Assembly (NCBI GenBank): GCA_963677165.2
Contig: CAXXSX010000001.1
Location: forward strand, 124,001-188,000
Source of the DNA: JAFGXT01 sp963677165
GTDB lineage: Bacteria > Verrucomicrobiota > Lentisphaeria > Victivallales > SZUA-371
DNA length: 64,000 nt
Reading direction: 5' to 3'
Shown here: piece after piece, positions 9,380 through 18,929 of the stretch
Layout of the letters: each line of letters starts with the position of its first letter
Position numbering within the stretch: position 1 is the stretch's first letter
Translations under genes and position numbers: made by a program
The notes under the pieces: generated by a model
What the model saw: only the letters and a program-made list of their open reading frames with translations
Database searches by the model: none
What the model was told of the DNA's origin: nothing

Positions 9380-10103
9380 TTTTCCCTCGGTTTTGCCGAT
9401 GCTGGTTCATCGCGTATTTAAGCAGATTTATAAATTCCGGTTCTTTCCGGATGTTGTCAAAACTTTGGTCCATAGCCAGCGGAACCAGGGCCGGACCGAT
9501 GATGTGGTAAACCATTTTCAGGCTTACAATTGCTTTTTCTGGATAACCATTCATCGCATATAGTCCTGCCAGGTTAAGTAGAATTTCCGGTGACTCTGGA
9601 TCAGCCTGATTGGCTTTTGCTACAAATTCCAAAGCTTTGGCCAGCTTATTTTGTTTAGCCAGCGATGAACCGAGATTATTCATAACCGTAGCATTGTGCG
9701 GGTCAATTTCCAGTTGTTTTCTGAAAATCAGTTCTGCTTTAATATATTCTTTTCTGGCGAACATGATTCTTCCCAGTATAGTCAGCGCCCGCATATTGTC
9801 GGGTTCGAAAATCAGTGCTGTCCTGATATTATCTTCCGCGTCATTGATTCGATTGTTTTCAATGTTTTCCAGAGACAATTCAATCATTGCGGCAATTTTA
9901 TCAGGAGTAAGTTCAACAACATTTTGAACAGTCTCTTTTGTTGGAGTTTGCAATGGAATTTTGTTGTTTCTGGCTAGTTTTCCGGATAGTGACTGATGTA
10001 CTCTTGAGGTTTTTTCCTGCAGAGCGTTTTTAATTATAACCAAAGAAATGACCCCTGTCACCAGCAGGAAAAGGATAATCAGTGACCAGAGTGATCGATT
10101 CAT
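9366..10103 (-). CDS. membrane-anchored TPR protein
   Basis: A 245-residue protein with one N-terminal membrane helix (about 5-24) and at least three tetratricopeptide repeats at about 90-200. Typical TPR spacing is seen in AEDNIRTALIFEPDNMRALTILGRIMFARKEYIKAELIFRKQLEIDP and the following unit. The bulk probably faces the periplasm as a protein-interaction scaffold. It overlaps mutL by 14 bp and lies 52 bp downstream of the OppD-like gene, so it is probably part of the same minus-strand transcript. Partner unknown. Confidence 0.75.
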   Translation of the reverse strand: MNRSLWSLIILFLLVTGVISLVIIKNALQEKTSRVHQSLSGKLARNNKIPLQTPTKETVQNVVELTPDKIAAMIELSLENIENNRINDAEDNIRTALIFEPDNMRALTILGRIMFARKEYIKAELIFRKQLEIDPHNATVMNNLGSSLAKQNKLAKALEFVAKANQADPESPEILLNLAGLYAMNGYPEKAIVSLKMVYHIIGPALVPLAMDQSFDNIRKEPEFINLLKYAMNQHRQNRGKNEQN

Positions 10104-10155
10104 TTTACGTTCCCGTTTATATGTTTCGAATTATTTTCCGCGATTATATTAATTG

Positions 10156-11142
10156 CTAATACAGATGGCAACGGCAGAAATGGCCGTTGCCGAAATCTTT
10201 CCATTCCGGAATTTCGGAGGCGCACTTAACGGCTAGTTCCTCATTTCCTTCAGGAGCAGGACACCTTCCAAAAAAACGGCATCCCTTTGGAAAATCGGTT
10301 GGAGAAGGCACCGTTCCCGGAATAGTTATAAGTTTTTCACTTTCATGCCCCAGTCGCGGTACCGCAGCTAGTAGTGCAGATGCGTAAGGGTGTTTTGGAT
10401 TCTTCAGTAATTCTTCAACATTGGCAGATTCTACCGTGTGACCAGCATACATGACAACTACTTTGTCTGCCAGTTCGGCAACGATTCCGAGATTGTGTGT
10501 GACAATAATGATTGCCATGTTGCGTTCTTGTCCCAGTTTTCGCAAAAGGTCAAGAATTTGAGCTTGAATAGTCACGTCAAGAGCGGTAGTCGGTTCGTCT
10601 GCGACCAGCAGAGCAGGGTCACTTGCCAGTGCCATGGCGATCATTACCCGTTGCTGCATCCCGCCGCTGAGTTCATGGGGGTAACATTTTAAACGCTGTT
10701 CCGGTTCGGGGATGCCAACTTGACGCAGCAGAGAAATGGCTTCCGCTTTTATATTGGAAACATCTTTCCGGTGAAGCGTTATGGCTTCCGCAATCTGGTT
10801 TCCGATTTTAAATACCGGGTTGAGTGATGCGGTTGGTTCCTGGAATACATAAGCGATTCCGCTTCCCCTGATTTTGCGTAATTCACGTTTGGAAAGTGAC
10901 AGGATATCGCAGGTTCCGTTTTCGCCGGAAAACATGATTTTTCCGGATGCATATCTAGCCGGAGGCTGTGGCAGCAATCTGGCCATGGAATGGCAGGTTA
11001 CACTCTTACCGCAACCACTTTCTCCCACCAGGGCAAGAATTTCTCCCGGGTTGACGCTAAAGGAAACATTATTAACCGCTGGCAGCCATTTGCCGTCTAC
11101 TTTGAATTCCACCGATAAATTATCTACTTCGAGAAGAGCCAT
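10156..11142 (-). CDS. oligopeptide/dipeptide ABC transporter ATP-binding protein (OppD/DppD-like)
   Basis: A 328-residue ABC ATPase. It has Walker A GESGCGKS (about 40-47), Q-loop AYVFQEP, signature LSGGMQQRV, Walker B LLVADEPTTALD, switch His in VTHNLG, and the C-terminal oligopeptide extension with the cysteine-containing CRFFGRCP, typical of OppD/DppD. No permease or binding-protein gene is adjacent, so it must work with subunits encoded elsewhere or be the remainder of a set. Its ATG follows directly after the TAA of the upstream gene, a coupled arrangement. Confidence 0.88.
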   Translation of the reverse strand: MALLEVDNLSVEFKVDGKWLPAVNNVSFSVNPGEILALVGESGCGKSVTCHSMARLLPQPPARYASGKIMFSGENGTCDILSLSKRELRKIRGSGIAYVFQEPTASLNPVFKIGNQIAEAITLHRKDVSNIKAEAISLLRQVGIPEPEQRLKCYPHELSGGMQQRVMIAMALASDPALLVADEPTTALDVTIQAQILDLLRKLGQERNMAIIIVTHNLGIVAELADKVVVMYAGHTVESANVEELLKNPKHPYASALLAAVPRLGHESEKLITIPGTVPSPTDFPKGCRFFGRCPAPEGNEELAVKCASEIPEWKDFGNGHFCRCHLY

Positions 11143-11988
11143 TTAGTCTGTTTGGGGTTTGGGGTTGTCTTTATCATTATTATTGGCTTTTGAAAATTTA
11201 ATATCATATGAAAAATAATCAAATGGTTTGTATTTATTTCGCAGCTTACGTATTAATTCCGCACGGTCAATCGTTATTTCTTTTTCAGTCTGAGTTAACA
11301 ATTTTTCCGCAATTTGTTTAGGCGTCATTATCTGGCCCTCAAACTCAAGATATCCTTCTTTTTTTAGATTTTCCAGAATAAGCTGATTCTTTAGAGTTTC
11401 ATAATAAGCAGTTTTTCGTTTTGAAAACTTTTGTTTGAACTCAATAGAGTTGTCAGCCATGAGCTTAATGCTCATTTCACGGTTGAAGAGGTGACGATAA
11501 CGTTTCATGATACGTCTTTTCGAGATGATTTTTCCGCTAACAAAGATATCTGTAGATGTCGAAGACTCGTATGTGCCGCTGACAGTTCTTACCATCCCCG
11601 AACTGTCTTTATATTTAAACGTTACAGGTTGACCGTAATCAGCGGCTCGTAGGCGATTTTGTTCCGCAGAGAATTCTTTTTTATAAACTTCAGAATTAAA
11701 TTTTTTGTTTGTTTGTTCCGTCGCGGCTTTTTCTGCATCTGCAACAATGGTTTGATATGGTTTGCTGGTACGGTTATAATCTTTGTCAGATATGTCCCAG
11801 TTTTTCTTGATTACTTCTAGTTCTGCATCGCGATCAAAAACTGGTAATCCTGACAATTCCTGCGACAAGTCGTTTCGTTTTGACTTAAAATGTTCCCGGA
11901 CTTTAGTCATACCTATTCTGGCACCGGCAAATAAAGCGATTGCCACAATCATCCAGAAAATCTGTCGAATTATTCGGTTTTTGTTCAT
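11143..11988 (-). CDS. single-pass membrane protein, basic, unknown function
   Basis: A 281-residue protein with one N-terminal membrane helix (about 8-26) and a long, strongly basic, charged remainder predicted to lie in the periplasm. The tail (about 200-265) contains helical segments of the sort seen in periplasmic chaperone N-domains (KQIAEKLLTQTEKEITIDRAELIRKLRNKY), but I cannot assign a family. The stop codon touches the ATG of the OppD-like gene, so the two are co-translated and perhaps functionally linked. Confidence 0.6.
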   Translation of the reverse strand: MNKNRIIRQIFWMIVAIALFAGARIGMTKVREHFKSKRNDLSQELSGLPVFDRDAELEVIKKNWDISDKDYNRTSKPYQTIVADAEKAATEQTNKKFNSEVYKKEFSAEQNRLRAADYGQPVTFKYKDSSGMVRTVSGTYESSTSTDIFVSGKIISKRRIMKRYRHLFNREMSIKLMADNSIEFKQKFSKRKTAYYETLKNQLILENLKKEGYLEFEGQIMTPKQIAEKLLTQTEKEITIDRAELIRKLRNKYKPFDYFSYDIKFSKANNNDKDNPKPQTD

Positions 11989-12104
11989 TTCCTACCCGTT
12001 GGCTTGTTGAAAACAGTTGTATCCATGATGAAAATATAGTTCCGTTTTGCTTTGCAGGCAACATTAGTCTGAAAAATTTATAATAAAGTTAAATAATAAC
12101 TGAT

Positions 12105-12132
12105 TTGGAAATCGACATTCTCGTGCTATATT
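12105..12132 (+). promoter_or_regulatory. candidate sigma-70 promoter for fabF-lipA-kinase
   Basis: TTGGAA at 12105-12110 and TATATT at 12127-12132 are spaced by 16 bp, upstream of fabF in a 219-bp gap between divergent genes. Confidence 0.4.
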
Positions 12133-12207
12133 CTATATACTTTTTCGGAGGGAGTATTTGTTTATCCGGATTCAGACCGTATCAAGTAAGAAAGCGTAGG
12201 GTACTGC

Positions 12208-13437
12208 ATGAAAAAAATCGTAATTACCGGCAGAGGGGTGGTTTCGCCTTTAGGCAATGGTCTCGAAGCTAATCGTGAGGCGTTGTACAAAGGACAATCA
12301 GGCATCACATTTTGTGAGGAATGGAGTGAGCTTGGGATGGACAGCAGGATCAGCGGACGTGTCCTGGAAGAACCAGAATGCCCGTTGCTTGACAGGAAGA
12401 AGCGTCGTTTTACTTCTCCTAATTCAATTATGTCTGTAGCGGCTACTTATGAAGCAATTCAGGAAGCTGGTCTAACACTTGAAGATTTAAAAAAATATCG
12501 TGTTGCTGTAATTGGCGGTTGTGCCGGAAGCAATTTTGTAGAGGTTTATCAAAACGCTGAACTTTTCATGGAGCACCGCAAGGTCAAAAAGGTTAAACCT
12601 TTTACGGTTCCCAGAGTTATGGCTTCGTCGGCGGTTGCCAATCTCTCGTTGGTTTTTGGTATTACCGGTGAAAGTTATGATATCAGTTCTGCGTGCGCGA
12701 GCAGTGCTCATGCGATCATGCTTGCGAAACGTATGATTACTGCTGGACTTTACGACATTGTAATTGCCTCTGGTTCAGAAGAAGTTAACTGGGTTCAGGC
12801 TATTGGGTTTGACGCAATGCGGGCTCTTTCTACGAAATATAATGAAACCCCGGAACGTGCCAGCCGTCCGTTTGATTCGGCTCGTGATGGTTTTGTTATT
12901 GCAGAAGGTGCTGGAACAGTTATTGTTGAATCGGAAGAATTTGCGCTAAAGCGTGGAGCTCGTCCGCTGGTTGAGCTGACTGGAGCTGCCGGCAATAGCA
13001 ATGCTACTGATATGGTGGTGCCTGTTGCGTCATCCAGTGCGGAGGTAATGCTTGGGGCGATTCATGATGCGGGAATCAGTCCCGATCAGATCGACTATAT
13101 CAATACCCATGGAACTGCGACACCAACTGGAGATCCTGTTGAGCTGAAAGCTATTATGCAGGTGTTTGGGGGGCGTCCGGCAATTAATAGTACTAAATCC
13201 CTGACTGGGCATACGATTGGAGCTGCCGGTGCGTTGGAATTTATTTTTACCACTTTGATGATGGAGCACAAATTTATTTCTCCGTCACTAAACCTTGAAA
13301 ATCCGGAAGAGGGGTTTGAAGACATGAACTATGTTACCTCTACCAGGGAAAATGTTACAATTAAACATGCGCTCAGCAACAGCTTTGGATTTGGCGGTCA
13401 GAACGCCAGCCTGGTTGTTTCAGCATATGAATCGTAG
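12208..13437 (+). CDS. fabF: beta-ketoacyl-ACP synthase II
   Basis: Condensing enzyme of fatty acid elongation (409 residues, normal for FabF). The Cys-His-His triad is visible: SSACASSAH (nucleophile cysteine, about 165), NTHGTATPTGDPVE (about 300) and KSLTGHTIGAAGALE (about 335). The N-terminus VVSPLGNGLEANREALYKGQSGI and the C-terminal NSFGFGGQNASL glycine-rich loop are also standard. No acpP, fabD or fabG is adjacent. lipA follows 32 bp downstream, which groups two acyl-ACP-linked enzymes. AGGG lies just upstream of the ATG. Confidence 0.93.
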   Translation: MKKIVITGRGVVSPLGNGLEANREALYKGQSGITFCEEWSELGMDSRISGRVLEEPECPLLDRKKRRFTSPNSIMSVAATYEAIQEAGLTLEDLKKYRVAVIGGCAGSNFVEVYQNAELFMEHRKVKKVKPFTVPRVMASSAVANLSLVFGITGESYDISSACASSAHAIMLAKRMITAGLYDIVIASGSEEVNWVQAIGFDAMRALSTKYNETPERASRPFDSARDGFVIAEGAGTVIVESEEFALKRGARPLVELTGAAGNSNATDMVVPVASSSAEVMLGAIHDAGISPDQIDYINTHGTATPTGDPVELKAIMQVFGGRPAINSTKSLTGHTIGAAGALEFIFTTLMMEHKFISPSLNLENPEEGFEDMNYVTSTRENVTIKHALSNSFGFGGQNASLVVSAYES

Positions 13438-13469
13438 TATTAAAAATAATCTTTAACCTGAAAATATTA

Positions 13470-14348
13470 ATGCCGGAAGTATCTAAAAAAAGCAGAAAAT
13501 TCCCTCCGTGGATTCGCGTTAAAGCAGGCTGTGGAAGTAATCGTACTGAAGTAAGCGATATATTGAAAAGCCTTAATCTTAATACGGTTTGTTCCAGCGC
13601 CAGGTGCCCAAACCTGAATGAATGCTGGCACCGCAGAACCGCCACCTTTATGATCATGGGAAACGCGTGTACCAGAAACTGTAAATTCTGTGCCGTGCCC
13701 CATAGTCCCAGGCCAGAACCTCTGGAAGAGGATGAACCTGAACGGGTGGCCGAAGCTTCGGCTAAAATGGAGCTGAAATATGTTGTTGTAACCAGCGTGA
13801 CCAGAGATGATCTGCCCGATGGTGGAGCCGCACATTTCGCCAAAGTTATTTACGCGATCCGGGCAAAATTGCCCGAAGCCGGAATTGAAGTACTGACTCC
13901 TGATTTTAATGCTGATCGTGATGCATTGTGCACCGTGCTGGATGCAAAGCCGACAATCTTCAATCACAATGTTGAAACCGTGGAGAGACTTGCTGCTGAC
14001 ATTCGAAGCAAGGCAACTTACCGACGTTCTTTAAAGGTATTGACAATGGCGTCTGAAATCTGCGGCGGGAAGATTCCGGTTAAATCCGGAATTATGGTTG
14101 GCTTGGGAGAGACCGAGGAAGAAGTTATTCAGACTCTTAACGATATTCGTTCCACAGGTGCTACGGTATTGACGATTGGTCAATATCTGCCGCCGACAGA
14201 CTCTCATTGGCCGTTGGCTGATTATATTAAGCCTGAAAAATTTGAGCAGTGGGGGCAGTACGCGCGCGAAATTGGATTTGAATTTGTGGCAAGTGCACCT
14301 ATGGTAAGAAGTTCATACAACGCCGGCGAACTGGTTGGTAAAAGCTGA
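13470..14348 (+). CDS. lipA: lipoyl synthase
   Basis: Radical SAM enzyme that inserts two sulfurs into protein-bound octanoyl groups. Both iron-sulfur motifs are clear in the 292-residue product: the auxiliary cluster CSSARCPNLNEC (C-x4-C-x5-C) and the radical SAM CTRNCKFC (C-x3-C-x2-C). The C-terminal RSSYNAGEL carries the serine ligand of the auxiliary cluster. It is placed between fabF and the histidine kinase on the same strand; no lipB or lipM is seen nearby. No strong Shine-Dalgarno sequence is visible before the ATG. Confidence 0.95.
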   Translation: MPEVSKKSRKFPPWIRVKAGCGSNRTEVSDILKSLNLNTVCSSARCPNLNECWHRRTATFMIMGNACTRNCKFCAVPHSPRPEPLEEDEPERVAEASAKMELKYVVVTSVTRDDLPDGGAAHFAKVIYAIRAKLPEAGIEVLTPDFNADRDALCTVLDAKPTIFNHNVETVERLAADIRSKATYRRSLKVLTMASEICGGKIPVKSGIMVGLGETEEEVIQTLNDIRSTGATVLTIGQYLPPTDSHWPLADYIKPEKFEQWGQYAREIGFEFVASAPMVRSSYNAGELVGKS

Positions 14349-14365
14349 GAAAAGGAGAAACTGCA

Positions 14366-15937
14366 ATGGGTTTAATGCAGGCTATCGAAGTTCTTATTAT
14401 TGCTGTTCTTGTTACCTTTTTAATTATTCAGCGCACCAAGGTTGTAATTAGTTTGCGCAAGCGTGCCTTGATGGAAAAAGAGATGAACAAGGAACGGGAA
14501 GCCACTGCTGACATCCTTAATCTTTCCAAAGAAGTGATTGCTGATTCAGAGCAGGAATTATCCTTTCTCCCGCAGTTTGTGAAGTATACTCAGCGTACTC
14601 TTAAAGCTACCGGTGCGGCTGTGCTTCAAGTGGGTGACGACGGTTTGTTTTATGGCTGTGCAGTCGCCGGAATTTTCCCGCCTTTACGTTCTGTTACTCC
14701 TCAGGTGAAACAGCAGCTCATGGCTCATGAGAAGAAACATACTGAAATGTTCAAGCGCATGAAAACTTCGTTCACCTCTACCGATATCGAAGAATTATGC
14801 CGCGAAAAAGGTTTTGCTTTTTTCTATAATACCAGTCCTATATGGTTCCCGGAAGACTTTGTGCAGGAAGCTCCAAGAATACTTATTGCTCCTATTAAAG
14901 TCGGTAATAAAATTTCCGGTTGTATTATTGTAACTTCTAAAGATGATTTTGATTCTCATCGCCTGACCGAAAGTGATGGACGTTATCTTATTCGACTCGG
15001 AGAGATTGCTTCGCTTACTCTTGAGGTTTTGACCGTTTTCAAGGAACGCCAGGAGTATAAAGACCAGCTTCAGTCGGCTCGTGAAGATGGAATGATGCAG
15101 GTTTCTACCGGTATTATTCATAATATTGGTAATGCTGTAACTGTTGCCAAGCTGTCGGTTATTGAACTTCAGGAAAAGATTGCGCATAAGCGTGAAGAGC
15201 GGCCCGAAACCCTGATCATTGATGAGATGCTGCCGGTTCTGAAAGAAAAAATTTCCAATGGTTCTATTGATGAATTCCTGCGTGATGATGAAATAGGAAG
15301 TCAGTATGTAGATATCCTTATAGAGCTCATGGGACATCGTCAAACAAGTCTTGATGAAGCTTCGGCACAGTTGAAGTCATTGTCAGATAAGCTTTATCAC
15401 ATCAGTGAGATTATTGAGCTCCAGCAACGCTTTGTCGGTGAACTTGGAACTGAAAACATGACTCAGTTGGCGAGTGTGATCGAGTCTGCTATCAAAATTT
15501 TCGAAGAGACCTTCAATAAACGCGGTATTAAGATCATTACAAATATTGACCAGTCTGTGCCGGAAGTGTTGATTGATTCCTCTATGATGACACAGGTTAT
15601 TATGAATATGCTGAAAAATGCGGTTGAAGCCATTGATATTGAAAATGATCACTCCAAATCGTATGAGGTCAATATTTCTTTGAGTGCCGACGAGGCCAAT
15701 GGTGTTCCGTCCAATCTGATTATTATAGGCGATAACGGACCGGGAATGACACCGGAAGTTAAGGAAAAAATCTTTAATTTCGGATATTCTACCAAAGGCG
15801 AAGGAGCCTCTCGTGGATTCGGCCTTCATTCCTGCATGGATACTCTTAAGAAGTACGATGGCAATATCGAGGTTGACTCCGAAGTCAGGAAAGGTACTAC
15901 CTTCAAAATCTCCGTTCCAGTCAGCACCGGAGTTTAG
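14366..15937 (+). CDS. sensor histidine kinase, GAF-like input domain
   Basis: A 523-residue kinase with one N-terminal membrane helix (about 5-22), a short coiled coil, a GAF-like sensory region (about 60-225), then a linker to the phosphoacceptor helix with STGIIHNIGNAV (about 250). The ATP-binding domain shows the N box MNMLKNAVEAI, G1 DNGPGM, F box FNFGYSTKGEGASRGFGLHS and a terminal G box. The H-box is of the HN-x-GN type rather than the common HELRTP type. No response regulator is adjacent, so it is an orphan kinase. AAAGGAG stands before the ATG, 17 bp after lipA. Confidence 0.85.
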   Translation: MGLMQAIEVLIIAVLVTFLIIQRTKVVISLRKRALMEKEMNKEREATADILNLSKEVIADSEQELSFLPQFVKYTQRTLKATGAAVLQVGDDGLFYGCAVAGIFPPLRSVTPQVKQQLMAHEKKHTEMFKRMKTSFTSTDIEELCREKGFAFFYNTSPIWFPEDFVQEAPRILIAPIKVGNKISGCIIVTSKDDFDSHRLTESDGRYLIRLGEIASLTLEVLTVFKERQEYKDQLQSAREDGMMQVSTGIIHNIGNAVTVAKLSVIELQEKIAHKREERPETLIIDEMLPVLKEKISNGSIDEFLRDDEIGSQYVDILIELMGHRQTSLDEASAQLKSLSDKLYHISEIIELQQRFVGELGTENMTQLASVIESAIKIFEETFNKRGIKIITNIDQSVPEVLIDSSMMTQVIMNMLKNAVEAIDIENDHSKSYEVNISLSADEANGVPSNLIIIGDNGPGMTPEVKEKIFNFGYSTKGEGASRGFGLHSCMDTLKKYDGNIEVDSEVRKGTTFKISVPVSTGV

Positions 15938-15954
15938 TTCTTAATTCTTGATTC

Positions 15955-16812
15955 TTAATTTTTTTTGTGCCAGACATTCATACTTTCAATGTTGCCGGAT
16001 ATATTGGTGTTGTTTCTGAGCCTTCCCGCAAACTTATAGCCGAGTCGTGCAAAGGTTATATTCATGCCTGGAGATATTGCCCGGGCAATGGTGTATAATG
16101 TTTTTATTTTACGCTGTTTCATGGCTGTTTCCATTGTTGCCAGAAGATGGCTGCCTAAACTATTACCGCGCCATTCCGGCAGGGTCGCAAAATCAGTCAT
16201 CTCTGCAGATGAAGAACCTGTATCCATTTCAGCTGATGATAGAGCGATAAGCTTTCCTTTCACAACAACACCAAAATAGATCACGTGGCTACGCATGGTT
16301 TCTAGCAGATATTCCGGGTCATGGATAGGGAACGGATAGGACGGAAATACTTTACAATAGATTTCCGCCATTCGTTCTACGTCATTCTCTGTGCACTCTC
16401 GCAAAGAGAAGCGTGTGCTGTCCAACTTTGCCAGAGGACAATTTGCCTTGCTCAGGGCCAGGTCTACAATATTATCAAGTTCTTCTGCATTTTCTTCTCT
16501 GGAGCGGGAGCCAGTCAGGTAATAGCCAAGAAAAACACCATCTTCATTACTATTGTAAAAATGGGGGATGACTGCTTCTTTTAAGTAACCTGACGCGATA
16601 AAGCGAGATGTCACATTGTCAGGTACTTTCGCGAAAATTTTTGAATAACCGTATTTTTTTGCCAGCTCTAAAAGCTGGGCAGGCAGGTCATCCGGCATGT
16701 TTTCTCCGGGTTTCATAAAATAGATCCGGTCATTATATGGACCATGCTGGATTAATGAACCGCACGGCAGCTTTTCCATGCGATCCGGCGTGGCGGTTTC
16801 GTTATCCATCAT
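15955..16812 (-). CDS. ablB: beta-lysine N6-acetyltransferase
   Basis: Last enzyme of N-epsilon-acetyl-beta-lysine synthesis: it acetylates the epsilon amino group of beta-lysine to give a compatible solute. The 285-residue product begins with the AblB signature region (MEKLPCGSLIQHGPYNDRIYFMK) and ends in a GNAT fold with the acetyl-CoA loop in LPEWRGNSLGSHLLATMETAMKQ (about 210-235). It is the last gene of a five-gene minus-strand operon that starts with marR and ablA, and its first codons overlap the ATPase gene by 11 bp. The pairing with ablA makes the call much firmer than sequence alone. Confidence 0.88.
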   Translation of the reverse strand: MMDNETATPDRMEKLPCGSLIQHGPYNDRIYFMKPGENMPDDLPAQLLELAKKYGYSKIFAKVPDNVTSRFIASGYLKEAVIPHFYNSNEDGVFLGYYLTGSRSREENAEELDNIVDLALSKANCPLAKLDSTRFSLRECTENDVERMAEIYCKVFPSYPFPIHDPEYLLETMRSHVIYFGVVVKGKLIALSSAEMDTGSSSAEMTDFATLPEWRGNSLGSHLLATMETAMKQRKIKTLYTIARAISPGMNITFARLGYKFAGRLRNNTNISGNIESMNVWHKKN

Positions 16813-17503
16813 TGGTCATGCCTCCGTCGATATGCGATAATACTTCCTGAATGGCTCCGGATTTAACAATTTTTCCTTCGCTCATAAACATTCCTTTCGA
16901 GGCCGTGATTTCCGCAAATGGCAAATCATGAGTAACAATGATAAAGCCGGTATCCGAACGGAGTTCACGCAGCCAGATTGAGAATTCCTGGGAGGTTTTT
17001 GCGTCCAGGGCGCTGGTTGGTTCGTCCAGCAGCATAACTTTGGGTTTTAGCATTAGTCCGCGGGCGATCGCTACTCTCTGGGCTTGTCCGCCGCTGATCT
17101 GTGACGGATAACTATCGGCAAGATCACGTATATCCAGTCGAATTAACATTTCCAACGCATCGCGGATAATTTCCTTTTTCGAGCCTTTTCTAAGCCGCGA
17201 TGGAGCTAAAGACAGATTTTCCAACACAGTCATATGAGGAAACAGATTGAGCTTTTGGAAAACCACTCCGATACTGGCGCGAAACGTGGGTTCATCCATA
17301 CTGTTAATATCAGTGTCGTCAAGCGTAATTGATCCTTTTTGCGGACGGATAAACCGGGCCAGGCAGTTGAGCAGTGTTGTTTTGCCGGAACCGGACATGC
17401 CGGTGACCGCGAAGATATGTTCTTCTGGAAAAGAAACATTGATGTTATGGAGAGCCTGGGTTCCGTCTCCATAAGTGTATGATAAATTTTTAACTTCAAT
17501 CAT
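16802..17503 (-). CDS. polar amino acid ABC transporter ATP-binding protein
   Basis: A 233-residue GlnQ/HisP-type ATPase. It has Walker A GMSGSGKTTLL, Q-loop VVFQKLNLFPHMTV, signature ISGGQAQRVAIARGL, Walker B VMLLDEPTSALD and switch His VTHDLPF. I chose the ATG at 17503, with a strong GAGAGG box 9 bases upstream, over a TTG at 17548. It then overlaps the upstream permease gene by 8 bp and ablB by 11 bp. From its place inside the abl operon I infer that it powers import of lysine or a related amino acid. The substrate is not shown by the sequence. Confidence 0.9.
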   Translation of the reverse strand: MIEVKNLSYTYGDGTQALHNINVSFPEEHIFAVTGMSGSGKTTLLNCLARFIRPQKGSITLDDTDINSMDEPTFRASIGVVFQKLNLFPHMTVLENLSLAPSRLRKGSKKEIIRDALEMLIRLDIRDLADSYPSQISGGQAQRVAIARGLMLKPKVMLLDEPTSALDAKTSQEFSIWLRELRSDTGFIIVTHDLPFAEITASKGMFMSEGKIVKSGAIQEVLSHIDGGMTNDG

Positions 17504-18929
17504 TGCTGAATCCTCTCTCCTGAATATATTTTTCAATTCGTCCGGCAATTTTCATCAGCGGGAAAGTGACCGCGAAAAACATTAATGCCGCAATAAGGTA
17601 ATATTTTCGCGGTTCAAAAGTTACGCTGATAATCGATTGGGCTTCGCGGATGAGTTCAGGAATAGAGATAACTGAAACTAACGCGGTGTCTTTGATAAGA
17701 GCGACAACGCTGTTCATCAGCGAGGGCAGGGCGATACGAAACGCTTGGGGCCAGATAATGAATCTAAACCGGTCAAATGAATTTAAACCCAGTGCGCGGG
17801 CTGCGAGATTTTGTCCGGAATCAACCCCCAATAGTCCGGATCGAACCGCTTCCGCCATATAGGCCATGGCGCATATGCCTAGTGTCAACACTGCAGCCGG
17901 AAACGGACGCAGTCCGACCCCCAGCCAGACAAATAGTAATTGAATCAATACCGGTGTTCCCCGAATAAAATCTACAAGCATTCGTATCAGTACTCCGGGT
18001 AGTTTCCAGATTCCTTCATGATAGGTTAGCAGCAGTCCGGCGGGAATTGCCAGTGCAAAACCAATTAGAATCGACAGAAAGGCGATTGCCAGCGTAACTC
18101 CGAAACCTTTCAGCAGCTTTATCGCTTTCACAGAAAACGACATTTTGTCTGAAGTTGAAGTTGCTGTGCTCTGGAGGCCAAAATACTTGTTGAAAAGTTT
18201 TTTAGTGGTTCCGTCGGTCGTCATGTCCGCCAGAGCTTTGTTGATTTGTTTTAAGAGTTTACTTTCGCTTTTGCGGACAGGAATTCCGATCCGTTCGGTA
18301 TAAAGCAGAGGACCAACTGGTACAAAGGAGCGGCTTGCTTTTTTGATTTGCCATGATCCCACCAGACGGTCAGTCACAAAGCCGGAAATGCGTTTTTGTT
18401 CAAGCATTTCAAATATTTCCACGGTCGATTTGAAAGTGACGACTTCAATATCCGGATAATTTTTTTCAAGATATTGCTGGTAGGTTTCACCCAGGACTGC
18501 GGCAATGCGCAGTCCTGAGCAATCGTCTATGGAATATACTTTATCCGGGTTGTCGCGATGCACGAACAACTGGGCGCCGGATTTATAGTATGGACGCGAA
18601 AAACTAACTTTCTTCTGTCTTTCGGGCGTGATTGCCATTGAACCAATAATGGCATCGTATTTTTTTGCCAGCAGGCCAGCCAGGATGCCGTCCCATTCGG
18701 TGGCTACAATCCGGCAGTTATGGTTTAGTCGCCGGGCGATCTCCCTTGATACGTCTACGTCGAAACCTGCCAGGTTTCCCTGTTTGTTATAGTAACTGAA
18801 CGGGGGAAATTTACCGGTCAGGGCGGCTGAGAATTCTCCCGTGGGCTTGCTGTTTTTTACTGATTCCGTCTCTGCCGCCAAAACATGGCAGGCAATGAGC
18901 AGCATTATAACTGTGGTAAACCACCTCAT
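17496..18929 (-). CDS. fused amino-acid binding protein and ABC permease
   Basis: A 477-residue fusion: signal peptide (about 1-18), a family 3 solute-binding domain (about 35-255, with FPPFSYYNKQGNLAGFDVDVSREIARRL and the hinge VSFSRPYYKSGAQLFV), and a HisM/GlnP-type permease domain (about 272-470) with several TM helices and the EAA coupling loop in ARALGLNSFDRFRFIIWPQAFRIALPSLMN. The binding domain is thereby tethered to its own membrane channel. It overlaps the end of ablA by 4 bp and the ATPase by 8 bp. A lysine-type substrate is inferred from the operon. Confidence 0.9.
   Translation of the reverse strand: MRWFTTVIMLLIACHVLAAETESVKNSKPTGEFSAALTGKFPPFSYYNKQGNLAGFDVDVSREIARRLNHNCRIVATEWDGILAGLLAKKYDAIIGSMAITPERQKKVSFSRPYYKSGAQLFVHRDNPDKVYSIDDCSGLRIAAVLGETYQQYLEKNYPDIEVVTFKSTVEIFEMLEQKRISGFVTDRLVGSWQIKKASRSFVPVGPLLYTERIGIPVRKSESKLLKQINKALADMTTDGTTKKLFNKYFGLQSTATSTSDKMSFSVKAIKLLKGFGVTLAIAFLSILIGFALAIPAGLLLTYHEGIWKLPGVLIRMLVDFIRGTPVLIQLLFVWLGVGLRPFPAAVLTLGICAMAYMAEAVRSGLLGVDSGQNLAARALGLNSFDRFRFIIWPQAFRIALPSLMNSVVALIKDTALVSVISIPELIREAQSIISVTFEPRKYYLIAALMFFAVTFPLMKIAGRIEKYIQERGFSND

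Noticed and set aside
13373..13967. Two overlapping minus-strand frames over lipA
   Set aside because: lipA is certain on the plus strand; these are shadows produced by codon bias.
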